In this document: positions 17,834-27,598 of the stretch, in pieces
How positions within the stretch are numbered: the stretch's first letter is position 1
How the letters are laid out: each line of letters begins with the position of its first letter
NCBI GenBank assembly: GCA_900316415.1
Contig: ONCV01000001.1
Span: 62,001-126,000, forward strand
Length of the DNA stretch: 64,000 nucleotides
Reading direction: 5' to 3'
From: an uncultured Eubacteriales bacterium
GTDB lineage: Bacteria > Bacillota > Clostridia > Christensenellales > Aristaeellaceae
Position numbers and translations under genes: made by a program
Notes under the pieces: generated by a model
The model's input: the letters and a program-made list of their open reading frames with translations, nothing else
Told to the model about the DNA's origin: nothing
The model's database searches: none

Positions 17834-18331
17834 ATGCAGTCTTTAAGTATTATTTCTGTCAACATCTGGCAGATTCTGATTTCCTTTGCGAATCTGGCGA
17901 TTCTGACCTGGATCATCCGGAAATTCCTTTTCAAGCCGGTGAAGAAGGTGCTGGATTCCCGCCGGGAGAGCATCGATTCCGCCTATGCCCGGGCTGATGA
18001 GGCCGAGAAGGAGGCGGAAGAGAACCGCCGGAACTACGCGGCGGCCATGGCTGCCGCGAAGCAGACCGCGGATCAGATGATCTCCGAGGCGGCGCGGGAC
18101 GCGGAGCGCCGCGGCGGCGAGATCGAGAACGAGGCCCGGGAGCGGGCCCAGGAGATCCGGCGCCAGGCGGAAGAGGATGCCCTGCTGGAGAAGAAGAAGG
18201 CGGAAGAGGATATGAAGCGGGAGATCGCGGATGTATCCGCGCTCCTGACCGGAAAGCTGCTGGAGCGGGAGGTTACCCCCGAGGATCACCGCGGGCTGAT
18301 TGACTCCTTCCTGCAGGAACTGGATGGGTAA
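17834..18331 (+). CDS. atpF: F-type ATP synthase subunit b
   Basis: A 165-residue peripheral stalk subunit: one N-terminal membrane helix (about residues 8-30), the conserved FLFKPVKKVLDSRRESID segment, then a long charged alpha-helical stretch rich in Glu, Arg, Lys and Ala that dimerises as a right-handed coiled coil, and a C-terminal part that contacts delta. Length is normal. Confidence 0.96.
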   Translation: MQSLSIISVNIWQILISFANLAILTWIIRKFLFKPVKKVLDSRRESIDSAYARADEAEKEAEENRRNYAAAMAAAKQTADQMISEAARDAERRGGEIENEARERAQEIRRQAEEDALLEKKKAEEDMKREIADVSALLTGKLLEREVTPEDHRGLIDSFLQELDG

Positions 18332-18337
18332 AGAAAG

Positions 18338-18868
18338 ATGACGCACACAAGCAGAGAATACGCGGAGGCGCTCTTTGCGCTGGCGCAGGAGGAAGGACGG
18401 ACGGCGGAATATGCCGCGGGGCTGGAGACGGTGAAGCATGCCCTGGAGCAGGACGCCGGATTCCTGAATCTGCTCTCCAGTCCCGCGATCCCCCGGGAAG
18501 CGCGGATGGAGGCGCTGAGCAAGGCTTTTGAAGGGGCGGTTCCGACCTCCATGCTCCTCCTGATGCGGATGATGATCTTTCGGGGACACGCCCGCAGCCT
18601 GCCCGCCATGATCGAAAGCTACGGGGAGCTGGCCCGGGAAAACCGGGGAGAGAGCGTGGCCCGGGTGATGAGCGCGGTGCCGCTCACGGCGGAGGAGCAG
18701 GAAGCCCTGCGGGAGAAGCTGGAAAAGCGCTTCGGGCGCAGGATGATTCTGGAGTGCCAGGTGGATCCGGCCCTGCTGGGCGGGGTTCGGGTGGAAACGG
18801 AAGGACGGGTGATGGACGGCACGCTTCGCGCCCGTCTGCAAGAAATCAAGGAAGTGATGGATTCATGA
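18338..18868 (+). CDS. atpH: F-type ATP synthase subunit delta
   Basis: A 176-residue OSCP/delta subunit that connects the peripheral stalk to the alpha-beta crown. It starts [15 protein letters not shown], has the helical N-terminal domain, and ends with the family signature [28 protein letters not shown]. It lies six bases after atpF and its stop overlaps the atpA start as ATGA. Confidence 0.95.
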   Translation: MTHTSREYAEALFALAQEEGRTAEYAAGLETVKHALEQDAGFLNLLSSPAIPREARMEALSKAFEGAVPTSMLLLMRMMIFRGHARSLPAMIESYGELARENRGESVARVMSAVPLTAEEQEALREKLEKRFGRRMILECQVDPALLGGVRVETEGRVMDGTLRARLQEIKEVMDS

Positions 18869-20358
18869 GCTCCAAGGCCGGAGAAATCAGCAGCATTATC
18901 AAGCAGCAGATTCAGCAGTACGAGAACAGGATCGAAATGAAGGAGAACGGCACGGTGATCACCGTCGGCGACGGAATCGCCACGGTGTACGGGCTGCGCT
19001 CCTGCATGGCCAACGAGCTGCTTCGCTTTGAGGACGGCAGCTTCGGCGTGGCCCAGAACCTGGAGGAGGAGACGGTCTCCGTCGCGATTCTCAGCGACCG
19101 GGATCATATTCACGAGGGTTCCGCGGTATACCGCAGCGGCGAGGCGCTGAGCGTCCCGGTGGGCGAAGGCCTGCTGGGCCGGGTGGTGAACGCCCTGGGC
19201 GAGCCCATTGACGGCAAGGGCCCGGTGCAGACCAACGGAACCCGGCCGGTGGAATCCCCCGCGCCGGGCATCATCGAGCGTAAGAGCGTTTCGGTGCCGC
19301 TGCAGACGGGCATCATCGCCATCGACAGCATGATCCCCATCGGCCGGGGCCAGCGCGAGCTGATCATCGGCGACCGGCAGACCGGCAAGACCACCATCGC
19401 GGTGGACACCATCCTGAACCAGAAGGGGACGGGGGTCATCTGCATCTATGTCGCCATCGGACAGAAGCGGACCTCCGTGGTGCAGATTGCGCAGGAGCTG
19501 GGTCGGGCGGGAGCCATGCCCTACACGATCATCGTTTCCGCCTCCGCGGCGGAGAGCGCGCCGCTGCAGTACATCGCGCCCTATTCCGGCTGCGCCATGG
19601 CGGAGTATTTCCGGGCGCAGGGGAAGGACGTGCTGATTGTTTACGATGACCTGAGCAAGCACGCGGTGGCCTATCGGGCGCTGAGCCTGCTGATCCGCCG
19701 CCCGCCGGGACGCGAGGCCTATCCCGGAGATGTGTTCTATCTCCATTCCCGCCTGCTGGAGCGGGCGGCCTGCGTGGCGCCGGAATACGGCGGCGGGTCC
19801 ATTACGGCCCTGCCCATTATCGAAACCCAGGCGGGAGACGTTTCCGCCTATATTCCGACCAACGTGATCTCGATCACGGACGGCCAGATCTTCCTGGAGA
19901 CGGAGCTGTTCCACAGCGGAATCCGCCCCGCCATCAACCCCGGCATCTCCGTCAGCCGCGTCGGCGGCGCGGCGCAGATCAAGGGCATGAAGAAGGTGGC
20001 GGGCGAGCTGAAGCTGCTGTATGCCCAGTATCGGGAACTGCAGGCCTTCGCCCAGTTCGGCTCCGATCTGGACGCGGACACCAAGGCCCGGCTGGCTCTG
20101 GGCGAGCGGATCGTCGAGGTGCTGAAGCAGGGGCGCAGCCGCCCGGTGCGGGTGGGATGCCAGGTCGCCATCGTGTACGCGGTGACGAAGGGCTTCCTGA
20201 AGGACGTGGCGGTGCAGGACGTGGCTTCCTGGTCGGACGGGCTGTTCAAATATCTGTCCGATCGGTTCGGCGGCCTGATGAAGCGGATTGAGGACGGCTT
20301 CTGGGAAAACGAGGATGTGACCAACCTGGAGGCGGCGCTGAAGGGATACCGGAGGTAA
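18865..20358 (+). CDS. atpA: F-type ATP synthase subunit alpha
   Basis: A 497-residue non-catalytic nucleotide-binding subunit of F1. Walker A is GDRQTGKT near residue 170, with the family segments [36 protein letters not shown] and the ATP-synthase alpha/beta signature [13 protein letters not shown]. The open frame extends back inside atpH; the ATG at 18865 gives the usual N-terminus ([19 protein letters not shown]) and overlaps the delta stop. Confidence 0.97.
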   Translation: MSSKAGEISSIIKQQIQQYENRIEMKENGTVITVGDGIATVYGLRSCMANELLRFEDGSFGVAQNLEEETVSVAILSDRDHIHEGSAVYRSGEALSVPVGEGLLGRVVNALGEPIDGKGPVQTNGTRPVESPAPGIIERKSVSVPLQTGIIAIDSMIPIGRGQRELIIGDRQTGKTTIAVDTILNQKGTGVICIYVAIGQKRTSVVQIAQELGRAGAMPYTIIVSASAAESAPLQYIAPYSGCAMAEYFRAQGKDVLIVYDDLSKHAVAYRALSLLIRRPPGREAYPGDVFYLHSRLLERAACVAPEYGGGSITALPIIETQAGDVSAYIPTNVISITDGQIFLETELFHSGIRPAINPGISVSRVGGAAQIKGMKKVAGELKLLYAQYRELQAFAQFGSDLDADTKARLALGERIVEVLKQGRSRPVRVGCQVAIVYAVTKGFLKDVAVQDVASWSDGLFKYLSDRFGGLMKRIEDGFWENEDVTNLEAALKGYRR

Positions 20359-20361
20359 GGC

Positions 20362-21162
20362 ATGGGAGCGGATATCAAATCCCTGCGGACCCGGATCCGC
20401 TCGGTGGACTCCACCCTGCATCTGACCCGGGCGATGGGGCTGGTGGCCTCCTCCAAGATCCGGCGGGCCACAAAGAATATGAACAGATCCCGGGAGTATA
20501 CGGTCGCGCTGGAGAGCGTGGTGAGCCAGCTCAGCGCGGTGCCGGAATGCGCCCGGTCTCCGTACATGAAGCCCCGGGGCGCGGGAACGAAGCTGATCGT
20601 GATCGCCGGAGACCGGGGGCTGGCGGGCGGATACAATGCCAACGTGTTCCGCCTGGTGACGGCCACGAAACCGGACATGATCCTGCCCATCGGGAAGCGG
20701 GCGTGCGACCGGTACGGCGAGGGCTTTCCCTCCTCCGAGCGCTTTTCCGGGGAGGATGCCGGAAAGCTGGGAGAGGAGCTGTGCAGGGGGTTCCTGGCGG
20801 GCGAGTTTGAGCGGCTGGGAATTCTCTATACCCGGTATCAGTCCATGATGACCCAGGTGGCGGAGATTCGCTGGGTGCTTCCGCTGGAGAAGGATCCCGA
20901 AGCGAAGCCCTCGCCGGCGATCTTTGAGCCGGACGAGCAGACGGTGCTGGATGCGGCGGTGCCCACCTATGTCGGAGGAATGCTGGCCGCCTGCGTGCGG
21001 GAAAGCTTTGCCAGCGAGGTGGCGGCCCGGAGAATGGCCATGGATTCCGCCGGCAAGAACGCCCAGGAGATGATTGACCGGCTGCAGCTGCAGTACAACC
21101 GGGCCCGGCAGAACTCCATTACGCAGGAAATCACGGAGATCGTGGCAGGCAGCGGGCTGTAA
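20362..21162 (+). CDS. atpG: F-type ATP synthase subunit gamma
   Basis: A 266-residue central rotor shaft. The N-terminal helix LRTRIRSVDSTLHLTRAMGLVASSKIRRA and the C-terminal signature AARRMAMDSAGKNAQEMIDRLQLQYNRARQ flank a Rossmann-like middle that includes GDRGLAGGYNANV. At 266 residues it is slightly shorter than the common 285. Three bases after atpA. Confidence 0.96.
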   Translation: MGADIKSLRTRIRSVDSTLHLTRAMGLVASSKIRRATKNMNRSREYTVALESVVSQLSAVPECARSPYMKPRGAGTKLIVIAGDRGLAGGYNANVFRLVTATKPDMILPIGKRACDRYGEGFPSSERFSGEDAGKLGEELCRGFLAGEFERLGILYTRYQSMMTQVAEIRWVLPLEKDPEAKPSPAIFEPDEQTVLDAAVPTYVGGMLAACVRESFASEVAARRMAMDSAGKNAQEMIDRLQLQYNRARQNSITQEITEIVAGSGL

Positions 21163-22853
<1,691 letters not shown>

Positions 22854-22864
22854 ATGTCAAACCA

Positions 22865-22918
22865 GGGGGGCTGCCTTCCCATGATCCGTGAAGATCATCG
22901 GAGGCCGCCCCCCCTTTT
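22865..22918 (+). terminator. atp operon terminator
   Basis: A long stem formed by GGGGGGCTGCCTTCC and GGAGGCCGCCCCCC, with an inner ATGATC/GATCAT pairing, followed by TTTT. It starts 11 bases after atpC. Confidence 0.9.
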
Positions 22919-22973
22919 GCTTTCCCCCTGCCGGATCCATACCGGTCCGCGTGAAAAAAGTTGGAGGGCGAAC

Positions 22974-23972
22974 ATGAAATACACCAAACTGGGCAAGTCT
23001 GACCTGACGGTTTCCCGTATCTGCATGGGCTGCATGGGTTTCGGCGACGCGGGCCGGGGACAGCATGGCTGGACGCTGGACGAGGAGCACTCCCGGGAAA
23101 TCATCCGGCACGGGCTGGAGATGGGCGTCAATTTCTACGATACCGCCATTGCCTACCAGAGCGGCACCAGCGAGCAGTATCTGGGCCGGGCCCTGCGGGA
23201 TTTTGCCAGGCGCGAAGACGTGGTTGTCGCCACCAAATTCCTGCCCCGCACGCAGGAAGAAATCGAGGCCGGCATTTCGGGACAGCAGCACATTGAGCGG
23301 ATGATCAACCAAAGCCTGCAGAACCTCGGCATGGATCATGTGGATCTGTACATTTACCACATGTGGGACTGGCAGACACCCATTGAAGAGATTCTCGAGG
23401 GCCTCCATCGCGCGGTCAGGGCGGGCAAGACAAGATACATCGGCATCTCCAACTGCTTTGCCTGGCAGCTGGCCAAGGCGAACGCCATTGCCGAGCGGGA
23501 GGGCTGGGCCCGGTTCATCTCCGTTCAGGGCCATTACAACCTGCTCTTCCGGGAGGAGGAGCGGGAAATGGTGCCCTATTGCAGGGAGGAAGGCATTGCC
23601 CTGACGCCTTACAGCGCGCTGGCTTCCGGCCGCCTTTCCCGCAAGCCCGGCGAAACCTCCGAACGGCTGGAGAAGGATGCCTACGCCAAATTCAAGTATG
23701 ACGCCACCGCGGAGCAGGACGGGGTCATCATCGGACGGGTCGCGGAGCTGGCGGAGAAGCGCGGCGTGACCATGACGGAAATCTCCCTGGCCTGGCTGCT
23801 GACAAAGGTGACCGCGCCGGTGGTCGGCGCGACCAAATTCCATCATGTGGACGGCGCGGCGAAAGCAACGGAGCTGGAGCTGACGGAGGAGGAAATCGCG
23901 TATCTGGAAGCGCCTTATGTGCCGCATCCGCTTGCCGGCGTCATGGCGCAAAACAAGCCCGCCCATTCGTGA
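22974..23972 (+). CDS. Aldo/keto reductase
   Basis: A 332-residue NADPH-dependent carbonyl reductase of the AKR superfamily (TIM barrel). The catalytic tetrad is visible: Asp56 and Tyr61 in FYDTAIAYQSGTSEQYLG, Lys88 in VVVATKF and His129 in DLYIYHMWDW. The C-terminal cofactor-binding segment TAPVVGATKFHHVDGA is also present. Resembles the YajO/Tas-like group. GGAGGG precedes ATG 22974; the open frame continues upstream through the atp terminator and is not coding there. Stands alone. Confidence 0.93.
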   Translation: MKYTKLGKSDLTVSRICMGCMGFGDAGRGQHGWTLDEEHSREIIRHGLEMGVNFYDTAIAYQSGTSEQYLGRALRDFARREDVVVATKFLPRTQEEIEAGISGQQHIERMINQSLQNLGMDHVDLYIYHMWDWQTPIEEILEGLHRAVRAGKTRYIGISNCFAWQLAKANAIAEREGWARFISVQGHYNLLFREEEREMVPYCREEGIALTPYSALASGRLSRKPGETSERLEKDAYAKFKYDATAEQDGVIIGRVAELAEKRGVTMTEISLAWLLTKVTAPVVGATKFHHVDGAAKATELELTEEEIAYLEAPYVPHPLAGVMAQNKPAHS

Positions 23973-24029
23973 TTTGGTATGATATGATTTCTTACCTGCA
24001 CGATTTGAATCAGGAATAACCTCCGAAGA

Positions 24030-24590
24030 TCATCCCCGCAGTTCCTCCATGGGCCCGTGGGCGTAATGGATGCGCTTCGGATGCCGCTTCATCATCTCCT
24101 TCCAGTCGGCCAGCCCGGGATCATACGCCCTTCGCTGAAGATCGCCCACGAAGCAGTCGCCGGAATCGAGGATCAGGGACACGCTGTCCCCGCTGTGGCT
24201 CGGAGTCGGGATGATTTCGCCCTGAATGTCCAGCGTCTGCAAAAAGATCCGGCTGTCGGCGCACGGGATCAGCAGGGCTTCCTTCTGATCCGCCGGAATA
24301 TACGCGATGCCGTCGCGCTGAAAGATGCGGTCGGGGAAATGGATCGAATCCGCCTGCACATCCATCAGCACAAGCCGCACTCCCTGGCGCTGCAGTTCCC
24401 CGATCAGGCCGCAATGGTCCGGATGATAGTGCGTCGCAAGGACGCATTTCAGGTCGGAGACCCGGATCCCCCGCTGCTTGATGGCCCGGTAGAAGGCGCC
24501 CAGCGTTCCGGCATAGTCCGTGTCAACGAGGAGACCGTTGATCAGAAAGGTATTCGTATTGCCATACTTCAGGGGGATCATGTCAGCCAA
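24030..24590 (-). CDS. MBL-fold metallohydrolase
   Basis: A metallo-beta-lactamase-fold hydrolase of about 186 residues with the metal motif THYHPDHCG, a Gly-Asp switch (VGDLQ) and a distal His (YAHGP), all expected for a dinuclear zinc or iron site. The substrate is unknown; size and motifs fit the glyoxalase-II-like group. A GGAGG (complement of 24601-24605) lies ten bases before a TTG at 24590, which I chose; ATG 24581 and TTG 24599 are alternatives. The chosen start overlaps the upstream DUF1653 gene, so the two form an operon. Confidence 0.85.
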   Translation of the reverse strand: MADMIPLKYGNTNTFLINGLLVDTDYAGTLGAFYRAIKQRGIRVSDLKCVLATHYHPDHCGLIGELQRQGVRLVLMDVQADSIHFPDRIFQRDGIAYIPADQKEALLIPCADSRIFLQTLDIQGEIIPTPSHSGDSVSLILDSGDCFVGDLQRRAYDPGLADWKEMMKRHPKRIHYAHGPMEELRG

Positions 24591-24801
24591 TCTTCTCAAA
24601 CCTCCGTCTTCCGTTCACCTCTTCGTTCCACATCGCCGCGGGTCTGACCCAGAGGGAACCGTTGCCGTAACATGCCCGATACACCACCATCGGCGACTCA
24701 TCCTCGCTGTGCCGCGCGATTCCGATCACCTCGTACTCGTTGCCCCTGAAGTGCCGGTAAAGGCCGGGCGGGATCCTGCTAACTGCTTCTTCGTAGGTCA
24801 T
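24583..24801 (-). CDS. DUF1653 protein
   Basis: A 72-residue protein that is a DUF1653 domain from end to end: GLYRHFRGNEYEVIGIARHSED and VVYRACYGNGSLWVRPAAMWNEEV are the family core. Function unknown; small SH3-like beta barrel expected. Of two in-frame ATGs, the one at 24801 is six bases from GGAGG, while that at 24807 touches it. First gene of a two-gene operon, divergent from the gene at 24970. Confidence 0.85.
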   Translation of the reverse strand: MTYEEAVSRIPPGLYRHFRGNEYEVIGIARHSEDESPMVVYRACYGNGSLWVRPAAMWNEEVNGRRRFEKIG

Positions 24802-24832
24802 GGTCATCCTCCAATCCAGGAAATAGGGTTCT

Positions 24833-24892
24833 CTGTATTTCGCTTTGGAGAGAAATACGGCGCTGTATTTTTCGCTTCTGGTCCTGTATTTT
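24833..24892. promoter_or_regulatory. Repeats in the divergent intergenic region
   Basis: CTGTATTT occurs three times (24833, 24863, 24884) and a perfect dyad GTATTTC-N10-GAAATAC spans 24835-24858. The region lies between the divergent DUF1653 and small-membrane-protein genes and is more A/T-rich than its surroundings. It could bind a dimeric regulator controlling both; a weak -10 (TATGAT, 24908-24913) follows on the + strand. Confidence 0.4.
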
Positions 24893-24969
24893 CCGGCGGT
24901 CCTCCCCTATGATATGCACGTACCGAATGACCGGTACATGCGAAACGACGGAAAGGAAGGAACACTGCA

Positions 24970-25284
24970 ATGCTGCGCCTGCTTGGTATTCTGGCTCTGG
25001 GAAACATGATCTTCGGCGATCCCCGTCATCGCCGCGGCGGGTTCCCCGGCGGCCTGCTGATCCTGCCTGCACTGATGTTCGGCGGCTGGATGGCGATCGC
25101 GGTGGTGGGCGGGGTTCTTGGCCTGATCGGTTCCGTCATCGGCGGGATCTTCTCAGGACTGGCTTCGCTTGCTTCCGGCGCCCTCTCGGGCAAGGGGATT
25201 CTCCTGGGCATCGTGATCGGCTTGGCGGCCTACCGGTTCCGCAGCAGGAATGCGCAGGCAGCGGACGAAACGGAAGAAGAATAA
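24970..25284 (+). CDS. Small glycine-rich membrane protein
   Basis: A 104-residue protein of unknown function. After a short basic stretch (residues 19-23, PRHRR) it has three hydrophobic, Gly-rich segments at about 28-45, 45-65 and 72-87, and a charged acidic tail. Such Gly-zipper segments occur in small membrane proteins that oligomerise. GAAAGGAAGG precedes the ATG. Probably co-transcribed with the DUF4342 gene 13 bases downstream. Confidence 0.65.
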   Translation: MLRLLGILALGNMIFGDPRHRRGGFPGGLLILPALMFGGWMAIAVVGGVLGLIGSVIGGIFSGLASLASGALSGKGILLGIVIGLAAYRFRSRNAQAADETEEE

Positions 25285-25297
25285 GGAGGAAGGAAAC

Positions 25298-25750
25298 ATG
25301 AAGCGCTTTTTGGATGAACTCACCGGCTATCGCGTGAAAGTGGAAAGGGACGGCCGGGAAATTGTGAACCTGCCCGGAATCCTTGCGCTGCCCGGGCTGC
25401 TGGCGGCCCCCCGGGCAAGCATTATCGGGATGATGGCCGCGCCGCTGCTGGGATGCAAAATTCGCGTGGAAAGCGAGGACGGCCGGGACATCGATCTCGG
25501 GAAAACGATGAAGGAAGCGGCCGACACCGTCGTGGATACGGCAGCCACCGCCGCCAGAACGGTCCGGGAGGAAATCGAGAAAGCCTGGAACGAGATGTCC
25601 GCGGATGATCCGGAAGGATGCCCCGAGGGACAGGAAAACGAAGAAGACCCGGTGGATCAGGATACCGCGGAGGATCCGGCGGACCAGGATACCGCGGAGA
25701 AGGAGATTCCCATCATTCGTGTGAATCCGGATGACTCTGAAAAGGTCTGA
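25298..25750 (+). CDS. DUF4342-like protein with acidic repeat tail
   Basis: A 150-residue protein. Residues 1-60 (LDELTGYRVKVERDGREIVNLPGILALPGLLAAPRASIIG) resemble the DUF4342 domain, with a hydrophobic patch that may contact the membrane. A helical segment follows, then an acidic tail with the tandem repeat DPVDQDTAE / DPADQDTAE (about residues 119-136). GGAGG lies upstream of ATG 25298. The frame is open further back but only inside the preceding gene. Function unknown; envelope-stress association is a guess from its membrane-protein neighbour. Confidence 0.65.
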   Translation: MKRFLDELTGYRVKVERDGREIVNLPGILALPGLLAAPRASIIGMMAAPLLGCKIRVESEDGRDIDLGKTMKEAADTVVDTAATAARTVREEIEKAWNEMSADDPEGCPEGQENEEDPVDQDTAEDPADQDTAEKEIPIIRVNPDDSEKV

Positions 25751-25809
25751 AGCGCACGAAACGAATCCGCGCCCGCCATCACGGAAACGGGGACGGGCGA
25801 TGGATACCG

Positions 25810-25845
25810 GCTGCAGGAGGGACGACCTCCTGCAGCTGCTTTTTT
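25810..25845 (+). terminator. Strong intrinsic terminator
   Basis: Perfect 11-base arms GCTGCAGGAGG and CCTCCTGCAGC with loop GACGA, followed by TGCTTTTTT. Ends the 24970-25750 unit. Confidence 0.92.
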
Positions 25846-25887
25846 GGCCGGGCAGCTCAGGGTACGGCCGGATAGCCCGGTCCTGCC

Positions 25888-26016
25888 TTACCGGATGGAG
25901 CCGACGGTCTCCTGGATCCGACTCTGGGTCACGTTGTCCAGCGCGCTGGTCGCCTCGTCCAGCAGCAGGATCCGGGAATCCATCAGCAGGGCGCGGGCGA
26001 TGGCCAGCCGCTGCCG
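25888..26016 (-). pseudogene. Relic of an ABC exporter ATPase
   Basis: This strand encodes about 43 residues that are clearly the region after the ABC signature: [11 protein letters not shown], the Walker B/D-loop [12 protein letters not shown] and [10 protein letters not shown]. In a full exporter some 500 residues precede it and about 60 follow. Here the SGGQ signature is lost at the 5' edge, where the sequence abuts the end of the PAP2 gene, and a TAA cuts it after GSIR. No other part of the gene is nearby. It has no start or ribosome site. Confidence 0.85.
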
Positions 26017-26024
26017 CGGCCTGT

Positions 26025-27011
26025 TTATTTCTTTGCGAGGGCGGAGAGCCGGGGGAAGCACAGGGGCCAGAGGATCATGCTGGCGCCGAGACCCAGGAAG
26101 TTGGCCGCGCAGGAAATGATCCCGTTCCGGGTCATGTTGTCCAGCGTGACGGGCTTCGTGTAGCCGAAAAGCTTTTTGACCAGGGTCTGCAGACCCAGCA
26201 GCAGGATGCTTCCGCCGGCGATCTTGATCAGCTGAACCCACCAGACGGCTTTGGTATCGAAATGAATCCACCGGGTGTCCGCCTCAAAGGCCAGCCAGGC
26301 CGCCAGGGCGGCGCCGACCAGCTGCCAGAGGTTCTTGATGCCGGTGGCATAGAGTTCCGAATCCGCTTCGGAAAGGGAGGCGGGCCGGAACACATACAGC
26401 ACGACCAGCAGCGCCGCGGCCAGCGCCGTGCTGCCGATCAGGGCGGCACGGACGCCGGCGTCCCCCGGCGCGCGGAACAGGGGGCGGAGCAGCAGCAGAA
26501 TCACGATGGAGAGCAGCGCCCCGCAGAGGATGTCCAGCGGGGTGTGGACGCCCAGATACAGCCGGGTAAAGGGAATCAGGACCGCCAGGAGGATGCCGGG
26601 AATCATGATCCATTTTTCCCGGAACCAGGCGGCCAGGCCGCCGTAGGTGGCAACGCTGATCAGCGTATGTCCGCTGGGAAAGGACCATCCGACGGCCCCC
26701 TCGCCCAGCAGGGTGGACTCCCGGGCGGAGGGAACGACCTTTCCCTCCAGGGATTCATCCAGCACCCAGGGGCGGGGAATCCGGAAGAGCAGCTTGAACG
26801 ACTCTCCCAGGCTGGCGGCGCTGAAGCCCGCGGTCATCACATACAGACCGCCGCGCTTGGAGACGCACCAGAAGAAGATGAGGGCGACGGCGACAAAAAG
26901 CTTTTCATCCCCCAGCAGGGTCAGCTTTTCAAAAATCCAGGTCAGCACCGGCAGCCGCAGATCGGCCAGCGAATGCAGAAAAGGCAGGGTGGAAGAGGCA
27001 AGAGCTTCCAT
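26025..27011 (-). CDS. PAP2-family phosphatase, membrane-bound
   Basis: A 328-residue polytopic protein. The three PAP2 catalytic motifs are present: K73-x6-R80-P81 (KLLFRIPRP), P112-S-G-H115 (SFPSGHT) and R150-x5-H156 (TRLYLGVH). At least seven hydrophobic helices are visible, with an extra C-terminal membrane region of about 150 residues beyond the core. Substrates of the family include undecaprenyl pyrophosphate and phosphatidic acid; which applies is not decidable. AAAGGAGG nine bases before ATG 27011 sets the start. Its 3' end is fused to the exporter relic. Confidence 0.92.
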   Translation of the reverse strand: MEALASSTLPFLHSLADLRLPVLTWIFEKLTLLGDEKLFVAVALIFFWCVSKRGGLYVMTAGFSAASLGESFKLLFRIPRPWVLDESLEGKVVPSARESTLLGEGAVGWSFPSGHTLISVATYGGLAAWFREKWIMIPGILLAVLIPFTRLYLGVHTPLDILCGALLSIVILLLLRPLFRAPGDAGVRAALIGSTALAAALLVVLYVFRPASLSEADSELYATGIKNLWQLVGAALAAWLAFEADTRWIHFDTKAVWWVQLIKIAGGSILLLGLQTLVKKLFGYTKPVTLDNMTRNGIISCAANFLGLGASMILWPLCFPRLSALAKK

Positions 27012-27058
27012 GCAGGGATTCCTCCTTTGGTTTGTTCGCTTCATCTTATCACAGGGGA

Positions 27059-27089
27059 AGCCGGAAGACAAGCCGGAAGACAAGCCGGG
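27059..27089 (+). repeat. 12-bp direct repeat, 2.6 copies
   Basis: AAGCCGGAAGAC occurs at 27059-27070 and 27071-27082, followed by a partial third copy. It lies in the gap between divergent genes. Function unknown, possibly replication slippage. Confidence 0.6.
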
Positions 27090-27118
27090 AAAAACCGGAA
27101 GGCCGGCGGGGAAACGGC

Positions 27119-27147
27119 TTGAAGAACCGGGGGCTTTGTGGTAAAGT
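27119..27147 (+). promoter_or_regulatory. Promoter of the DUF3783 gene
   Basis: TTGAAG (27119-27124) and TAAAGT (27142-27147) with 17-base spacing and a TG extended -10, 70 bases before the start codon. Confidence 0.65.
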
Positions 27148-27216
27148 TACATCTCACAGGAAGCGCGGCGGCAACGGCCGGACGCGGCGGGGAAAAGAAC
27201 CGGGGAGGATGCATAC

Positions 27217-27579
27217 ATGCCCAAGCTGCTGATGTTCAATATTTCGGATCCGAAAAAGCGGGAACAGCTGAAGGTGCTGTCCGTGCGGCTGAACTACCGC
27301 TGCATGGATGTCCCTCCGGAAAAACAGGGGAACAGCCTCCGGGCGCTGCTGCTGGAGAAGGACAGCGGCGAGAGGGGATTCGTGCCCTTTTCGGAGGAAA
27401 TGCTGGTCATGAACGGCTTCCCCATGGGGGATCTGGACTTCTTCCTGGACGAGCTTCGGCGGACCGGGAACGGGGTGGGGCTGAAGGCGGTCGTGACGGA
27501 AACGAATGTTTCCTGGTCGGCGCTGCAGCTTCATCATACCCTGATGCTGGAAGCGATCAGCCTGGGCGGGAAAAAGTGA
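27217..27579 (+). CDS. DUF3783-like protein
   Basis: A 120-residue soluble protein. The C-terminal half (SEEMLVMNGFPMGDLDFFLDELRR...LKAVVTETNVSWSALQLHHTLMLE) matches the DUF3783 pattern of Firmicutes: a MxGF segment, a helix, then LKAVxTxTNxxW. The N-terminal half (PKLLMFNISDPKKREQL) looks like a small alpha/beta fold. GGGGAGG sits eight bases before the ATG. Function unknown. Followed 19 bases later by an aminopeptidase gene. Confidence 0.72.
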   Translation: MPKLLMFNISDPKKREQLKVLSVRLNYRCMDVPPEKQGNSLRALLLEKDSGERGFVPFSEEMLVMNGFPMGDLDFFLDELRRTGNGVGLKAVVTETNVSWSALQLHHTLMLEAISLGGKK

Positions 27580-27598
27580 TACGGAAGGAGCGGGGGAC

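Noticed and set aside
22974..25890. A genomic island by composition
   Set aside because: The genes are accessory and the intergenic DNA is somewhat A/T-richer, but codon use in the genes is close to neighbours and no integrase, att repeat or tRNA is present.
27059..27089. Direct repeats taken as a CRISPR or replication iteron
   Set aside because: Only 2.6 copies of a 12-mer with no spacers and no associated genes.
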